Shown piece after piece: positions 58,186 to 64,000 of a stretch of DNA of 64,000 nt. The notes under the pieces were generated by a model. The model saw nothing but the letters and a program-made list of their open reading frames with translations. It did not search any database and was not told where the DNA came from. The stretch comes from Polychytrium aggregatum (taxonomy: Eukaryota; Chytridiomycota; Chytridiomycetes; Polychytriales), in contig NW_026516246.1 in the NCBI RefSeq assembly GCF_025602895.1, positions 62,001 through 126,000 of the forward strand. Reading direction: 5' to 3'. Every line of letters starts with the position of its first letter. Positions within the stretch are counted from its first letter, which is position 1. Made by a program: the position numbers and the translations under genes.

Positions 58186-59621
58186 TCATCGATGGTCGCT
58201 GATCCGCAGGTTGCCAATGTCGCAGAGCACCGTTGGCGAGGCGGACTGGTACCGCTTGACCTTGGCTGCGCCGTCCGGTCCAACATCTACCAGGATGCAC
58301 CACGCACGCTCCTTCTTGAAATCGTTTCCGCTGGCCACGGCGATGGTGCCAGAGCGATTTGCCGGGTTCGGCTGTGACGATTCGGGCTCTGGCGCTTCCC
58401 ACCGAGTGCGATCGGGCGAGTCCACGAACCGGCGGCTGGCATCCACACCAACAACACCCTTCTCGACAGGATACTCGCCCTGCAGCCGATCGATGTGGGT
58501 TTTGGACATCCGAACGGTTTCGTGGATGTGCCCGTGCAGGCTGACGAGCGGCTGGACGGTTCGGAGAAAGCGGAGGAGCCCCAGGCTGCCGACGTGCGCA
58601 TGCGAGGCCATCAGGTCGAGGCCGGTGGCGAAGGGAGGTGTGTGCGCCATCACGATGAGCCTGGCCGGGTCGATGTTGGAGATGCCCAGCGGCGGCTCGC
58701 GGGACAGCGTCTGGTGGAGCAGCCCCTCGAGCGAGTCTTTGGCGTCGAGGCTGAGGCTGCAGATTGAGAGCACCGAAGAGCCGCAGTTGTCAGTCGAGTC
58801 TGAGCGACACCCGTCCACCGCAATCCGGCTGTTGCGATAGATTCGTGGCGGCGGAGGATTGTAGCCTGGGGGCCTGGGGGCCAGTACGTGTTGGTAGTAG
58901 AGGCAGTCTTCGGGGGTGTCCATCAACTCCCAGTCCTTCATGCTGCCGGCCAGAGAGAGACAGCCGATGAGCTTTGCGGCCGTGGTCAGACTGCGGGGAG
59001 TGAGAGCGACTGCGATTGCCGCCGTTGTCAGGCAAAGCCACCGGCATTCGGTAGCAGCGAGACAGCCGATCCGCGGCCGACGAGCCACACTCGCTGCCAT
59101 CCTCCCGCTTACCTGTGGGGAGTCGGCGGGATGAACGAGACACCCATGAGATGGTAGACGACCTCGGGGTCAGGTCCCAGCCGGAGGGGGGTCACCTCCA
59201 GACCATCCATCATTGTGATGTGCTGATGTTCCCTGCCGTGGCGCTGGATCGGCGGCAGCGCTTCCAACGTGCGTTTGAACGATCCGAGGTTGGCCCGAAA
59301 GTCCGAGTTGCCCATGATCATGTACACTGGGCACCGGCATGTCTGGAGCAGTGGCACCAGCGACGCCTCGAACCATTCCTGCTGCAGCCGGACCGAGTCA
59401 TTCTTCATCATGTCGCTGAACTCTTTGGATTCTTCCGGCGGCTCATGTGCCTTAGAACGCCCGGTGGTCTCCCGCATCTTCTGGACGACGAGGCCTTTGC
59501 GCCGGGGACAAATGTCTCCGCCAAGCAGGAGGGCATCGCTGCCGTGGTTGTTGGCTTCCTCTATGAGCTGTGCATAGTGCTTCAGATTGCCATGCAGATC
59601 GGAGCTGAACAGAAGCTGCAT
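58186..59621 (-). CDS. Calcineurin-like metallophosphoesterase
   Basis: Two exons: 59621-59113 and 58990-58186; 437 residues from this Met. Metal-site motifs appear in the usual order: D-x-H near the start (LLFSSDLHGN), GD (LLLGGDI, about residue 36), GNSD (about 103-106, in place of GNHD), VMAHTPP, and GH-x-H (SLHGHIHE). The start was chosen because it directly precedes the first catalytic strand, as in many small members. The frame is open further upstream to 60023, with an Asn-Ile repeat stretch, so a longer N-terminus is possible. The Thr/Leu-rich exon junction (PPTPHS joined to LTTAAKLIGCLS) keeps phase. Substrate is not predictable from sequence. Confidence 0.8.
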
Positions 59622-60744
59622 CGTTGGGGAGCCGGTGATGGCGGAATCGATGCTGGTGTTGATGTTGATGTTGATGTTGAGGCTGATGTTGATGTTGATG
59701 TTGAGGCTGATGTTGTTGTGGTCGCTGCTGGCTGTCGTGGCAGAACCGGTCGGCACTGACTTGTTCGCTGGAGCTGTCGGCGTTGACCTGGTTGCCAAGT
59801 TGCCTCTGCTGGCGGGGCTCGTCGCTGTCTCGGCTTTTGAATCGAAGGATCGGCAAGCCGGTGGCGCGGCAAGGCAGACACACGTGATCGTCGGTAACAG
59901 CGGCCGGTACATCGTGGCCGGTATCAGCGTTTCCCACGCAGTCGGCCGCACTGAACACCATTGCACACTCCCCAAGCAGAGCGAGGACGGGCGGATCGGA
60001 GTGAGGGAGCAAAGGAAGAGCACACGGGAGGTAGGCGGTCAGACAGCGGGGAGAAGCAATGCATTGAATCATTCGTGTTCCTGGGAAGGTGGTTATGGAG
60101 GGACATGAGACCGTCTCGCCCGAGCGAAACACAGCACAGAGCCAGGTCAAAGTCGGTGCGGGATCTGGATATGGAGGAAAGAGAAGGCAAGGGGGGTGAC
60201 ACGCGGCAAAAGTATGGAGGACGTGGGAAAGCGACGAAGGAAGAAGAAGATGAAGAAGAAGGAGAAAGAGCACGATTGTTGAAAGAAGAGCAGGACAGCG
60301 AGAGATCGGGATGGAGATGAGTAGATAGAACAACGGGGGAGAAAGAGTCGCCAGAGAGACCTGTTGGCTCCAAACTGGCCAGACACAAAGAAGCAGACAA
60401 TCTTGCGATGGTGGCACAGGGAATCGGATGCCTCGGGACGCCAACGGGCCAGGCGACGGTATTCAACTGCACAATGACTATCCAGCCAGCAACAGCAAGT
60501 CCGCCTGCCCTGGCAGCCACACGTTTCATAGCGCTATCCTCTAGAGCTGTAGATATTGGATTGCACCCGCACTGCCTCGGCAGAGTCTCAAAACACGATC
60601 ACGTCCAGCCGATAGATACCCCCCCTTCCCTCTTCTTCGCCACGGCCAACGGCATCGATGCCAGTGCGGTGCCGATTGTACGAGAGACTGATCCGCATGC
60701 ATCCGTGCGTGTGGGCGTGCGTGCGAGCGTGGGCATTGGTTCCC
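59622..60744. other. Intergenic or 5' extension region between the phosphoesterase and PKA genes
   Basis: An imperfect hexanucleotide array (GTTGAT/GAGGCT units) at about 59652-59722 lies just upstream of the chosen phosphoesterase start; on the minus strand it reads as Asn-Ile repeats in the same open frame. The rest (about 59900-60744) holds purine-rich sequence and no recognised gene. Confidence 0.5.
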
Positions 60745-62796
60745 TCAAAAGTCTCTGAACTTGTCTCGGTAAGGGTCGGGGCAGATGATGCCATATGGCT
60801 CGTGGTCCTCCGGATAGGCATCAAAGTTGCTTGTGTCGCCTTCGCCTCGGCTGGGCGGAACGTACGGGGCCGGGATCTGCAAGGTCCGGAGCTTCTGCCA
60901 GTCCAGGCCCGAGAACCACTTGTGCTTCTTGATGTCGCCCGATCCGCCCTTGAGGTTGCCATATCGCTTGGTCAGATCGGATGTCAGCAGGCGCTTGACC
61001 AGGTCTTTGGCGTTGGGATCAAAGTGAGCCGGGAACTTTGGCTTGCATGCCAGGATCTTTTCGTAGAGCTTGAAGTGGTCCTCATCATAAAAGGGTGGAT
61101 GGCCGGCCAGCATCTGCCGATATTCGGCACAAGACAGACATGCACAAATACAGAGAATGACAATGGCAAGGGATGGTGCGTCAGCGCAGGTTGGGCATTT
61201 GATCAAAGTACTTGTAGCCTTGCTCGACGAGCAAAGTCAATCATCGATCAAGACCCCACTGCCACGGCCCCCGCTCTGTTGAGACATCATCAGTGCGATC
61301 CATCACCTCATATATCAGGACACCAAGTGCCCACCAATCGACGGCTCGGCCATAGCCCTTGGACTGGATGATCTCGGGAGCGAGGTAGTCAGGAGTTCCG
61401 CACAGCGTCCAAGTCACATCCGGCACCACCTTTGCGAATCCAAAGTCTGTGATTTTGATGTGTCCTTGGGCGTCGATCAGCAGATTCTGTCCGCAAGAGC
61501 AGAACGGTCAGGGCAGAGCTCACTGATCTTCCCCCAAAGGGCCAACCGATGCAACATCGGCCTCGCTCCAGCTGGTAAAGCAGCGGTGTACTCAGCCATG
61601 GCTCATGATTCCATGCTGGGCCAGCGCAGGGCCATTGCTGCAGTCCTTGCAGAGTCGATGCAGAGCCAGTATCGGACCAACACAGGACCAGCCACCACGC
61701 AGCACCAACTGACCTCGGGCTTCAAGTCGCGGTAGATGATGTCGCGCTCGTGGAGATACTCAAAAGCAGAAATGACCTCGGCGCCATAGAATCGCGCTAC
61801 CAGGTTGGGGAACCGCTAGATGTACCCAGGCATGGATTTGCATATGCACAAGTGTCTGTCAGTTTGGGCTGCAGTATCCTGAGCTAGGGAGAGCCAGCGT
61901 CTCGAGCGAGGACGAGCCAGCGTCCGCATACACAAGGACTGTCTAGTCTCACATCTATCCTGCAACTGCACCGGTGCAAGCACAAGAAAATGTCTGAGCA
62001 CGGCGCCGCACAGCGCTTGTCGGCGCAGCGGCTCTGTTCGTCCATAGCGACTTACCCCGCAGCGTCGCAGATACGTGAACAACTCTCCGCCTTGGACGTA
62101 CTCCAGTACAAAGTACAGATTGGCACAGTCCTGGAAGGTTCCCAGGAGCGAGACCAGAAAGGGAAAGTCCAGCTGCTCGAGGATGCTTTTCTCGTTCACG
62201 GTGTGCTCGACTTGCTTCATCTTGACGATCTCGGTCTTCTTCAGCACCTTCATGGCATAGAATTTGCCCGTGGCCTTCAGGCGGACCAAGTGGACGCGTC
62301 CAAATGAGCCCGTGCCCAGAGTGCGGTCGATGATGAGATCGTTGATGCCGATCTTGATCTTGGGCTTGGGAACCGCAACGGGCGGCGATGTGGCCCCGGC
62401 AGCCTGAGCAGCGCCGCTGCCGGATTGCGATTGAGACTCGGGCGACTCGACCCTGGTCTGTGATACGGCGCGTGGGATGGTGGTGGCCGGAGGGGTCTGT
62501 CCCAAGTTTGAAGGGACATTCGGAGAGCTTGCTACGGACTGAGGCGCCGATGTGGGGGTGAGGGCCGCACCAGCGCTTGCGGAGGGCGCCACGGCCAGCT
62601 TTTGCGACGGGGCAGATGAGGAAGACTGGTGGCCGTGTGGTGTCGCAGGCGAGTCGACCTTGGGACTATCGGTTTTGGAGGCGCTGGTGGGGGTCGACGA
62701 CTCCTTTGTGGACAGGGGTGCGACCGAATTGGACGTGCCCTTGAAGACCTGGTTCCCTTTAGATGCCGTCTTTTTGATTTTATCGAGGAGCGACAT
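60745..62796 (-). CDS. cAMP-dependent protein kinase (PKA) catalytic subunit
   Basis: AGC-family Ser/Thr kinase released from regulatory subunits by cAMP. Four exons: 62796-62056, 61815-61714, 61486-61307, 61113-60745; 463 residues, all junctions phase 0. A 145-residue Ser/Thr/Pro/Ala-rich N-terminal extension precedes the kinase. Motifs: Gly loop [11 protein letters not shown] (161-171), Lys183 in AMKVLKK, catalytic loop YRDLKPENLL (Asp277), DFG (295-297), activation loop [14 protein letters not shown] with phospho-Thr308 (PKA Thr197), APE and [18 protein letters not shown]. The C-tail ends in the hydrophobic FRDF, the PDK1-docking FxxF of PKA. Long N-terminal extensions are usual in fungal PKA. 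The call is firm; paralogue number cannot be told here. Confidence 0.94.
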
Positions 62797-64000
62797 GGTG
62801 CAGTGGTGAGAGCAGAAAGAAAGGGAGGAGTAGTTTCGGTTCTAACTCTGGCTCTGGCTCTGGTTCTGGGCTTGGTCCTCGCTCTGGTTCTAGTTTTTGG
62901 TTCTGGTTTTTGGGAAGGACCGATGTTCCGACCAAGCAGTGGGTCTATGCCAACAAATCAGCAGCAGTACACAGTGTCGTTGGTTAGGGCTGATGCGTGT
63001 GAGTCGTCAGAGTGCCGGCTGGATAGATAGCAACTCACTCCAGTGTAGAGGCAAAAAACCAGCCTGCCCTAACCTGCAGAGTACTGAAGACGCGTTTCCA
63101 CTCGGCCTGGGTGTTGGATAGAGCAACTCAGACGGCGACGACGAAGGAAGAGGGGCAAAGGAGACAAATTAATGGCGGCAGATGGGAGGGATGCTTGCTG
63201 CGGATGGCGACTGCCGGAGTGGAGTGGAAAGAGAGTGTGGGTGGAGTGTGGGAAGGATGGGTGCGCTCACGAGAGCAAGTAAAGACGAAGTAAAGACGAA
63301 GCGGACGCAGACGAGGAACCACAGAGCGACGGGCTCGGAGAACAAGCAGGCCAGCGAGACGGCGAGACGGCAGAGAATGCTTTGATTCTGGGAGAGGGGA
63401 GGACGCACAGTGCGGAAGATTGCATCTGCCGGGGTGGTCTCTGCAGCATCTCGCTGCTCGCTGCTCGCACGGTCGCTTGCCCGGCTCGCTTCCAAGCAGC
63501 GCCCAATCGGGCAGCAAAAGGATGGAAAATCGCACAAACGGGGCGAGGTCCGGTCTGCCCGAGGCGCTGATTGGGACGGCCATTGTCGCTGCCGAGCCGG
63601 ATTGATTGGGACAAAGAAAGCGGCGCTGGCGGCATATGTGCGGGGTGATGGTGTTAATTGGGTGTTAGTAGGATGATGTTAGCTGGATGATGGTGTTAGC
63701 TGGATGATGTTAGCTGGATGATGTTGGTTGGATGATGCTGTTAGTTGGATGATGTTCGTTGGTTGGATGATGTTGGTTGGTGTTCGTTGGTGTTGTCGAT
63801 GAGCGTTAGTCCATGATCGAGCGAGTGCAATGGACAATACATATTGAGCCGCTGATAGTTACGCAGTTCACCGTGTCTCCGTCGCAGTCGAGACAGTCTA
63901 TCCTTAATCTTTCAAAAGTAACATCCCATCTGAGCCATATCGTCAGAGCAGTTCGTCCCCGTCCTCCGTCTGTCTCTCGACCGCAAGCCATGGCGTCCGC
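62797..64000. other. PKA upstream region, no gene recognised
   Basis: Two repeat stretches: a Leu/Gly-codon-like CTCTGG/TTCTGG array at about 62840-62912, close to the PKA start, and a longer imperfect array at about 63655-63795. The remainder has no recognised gene; open frames are short and mutually overlapping. Confidence 0.5.
63655..63795. repeat. Imperfect tandem array of GTTAGCTGGATGAT-type units
   Basis: About eight diverged units (GTTAGCTGGATGAT, GTTGGTTGGATGAT, GTTCGTTGG) in a row. It is more degenerate than the other arrays in the window, suggesting greater age. Confidence 0.85.

Overview
The window is nuclear DNA of a zoosporic, flagellate early-diverging fungus, most likely a chytrid (Chytridiomycota). 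Three lines of evidence point there. It is intron-rich and GC-rich, with short spliceosomal introns. It encodes an axonemal protein (CFAP54) and a large HEAT-repeat protein that may also be flagellar. It carries a B12-dependent methylmalonyl-CoA mutase, which yeasts and filamentous Dikarya generally lack. A degraded Fanzor (eukaryotic TnpB-like) sequence fits the same setting. I cannot name a genus.

Layout, left to right: CFAP54 (minus, runs off the left edge); a decayed Fanzor copy (minus); MRI1 methylthioribose-1-phosphate isomerase (plus, 7 exons including a 10-nt microexon); an RNF14/Itt1-type RWD-RBR ubiquitin ligase (plus); the oligosaccharyltransferase subunit OST2/DAD1 (minus); a PSMG4-type proteasome assembly chaperone (minus); a leucine-rich-repeat membrane protein (plus); the mitochondrial GTP/GDP carrier GGC1 (minus); an unrecognised low-complexity protein with collagen-like GMP triplets (minus); a 3-kb repeat-rich gap; an arrestin-fold protein ending in an SH3 domain (plus); a HEAT-repeat protein (minus); the splicing factor CWF19 (minus); the mRNA export factor ALYREF/Yra1 (minus); methylmalonyl-CoA mutase (plus, 17 exons); the DEAD-box helicase DBP10 (plus); a calcineurin-like phosphoesterase (minus); and a PKA catalytic subunit (minus).

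I rebuilt exon structures by hand for nearly all genes. Nearly every junction keeps phase and restores family-conserved protein sequence, so those models are fairly firm. CFAP54 is only partly resolved.

The genes are mostly unrelated housekeeping functions: RNA processing and export, ribosome biogenesis, glycosylation, proteasome assembly, methionine salvage, propionate use and cAMP signalling. The surprises lie in gene architecture: at least five GC-AG introns with the same GCAAGT donor, tandem arrays (6 to 13-bp units) inside many introns and gene gaps, an arrestin-SH3 fusion, a microexon, and the Fanzor relic.
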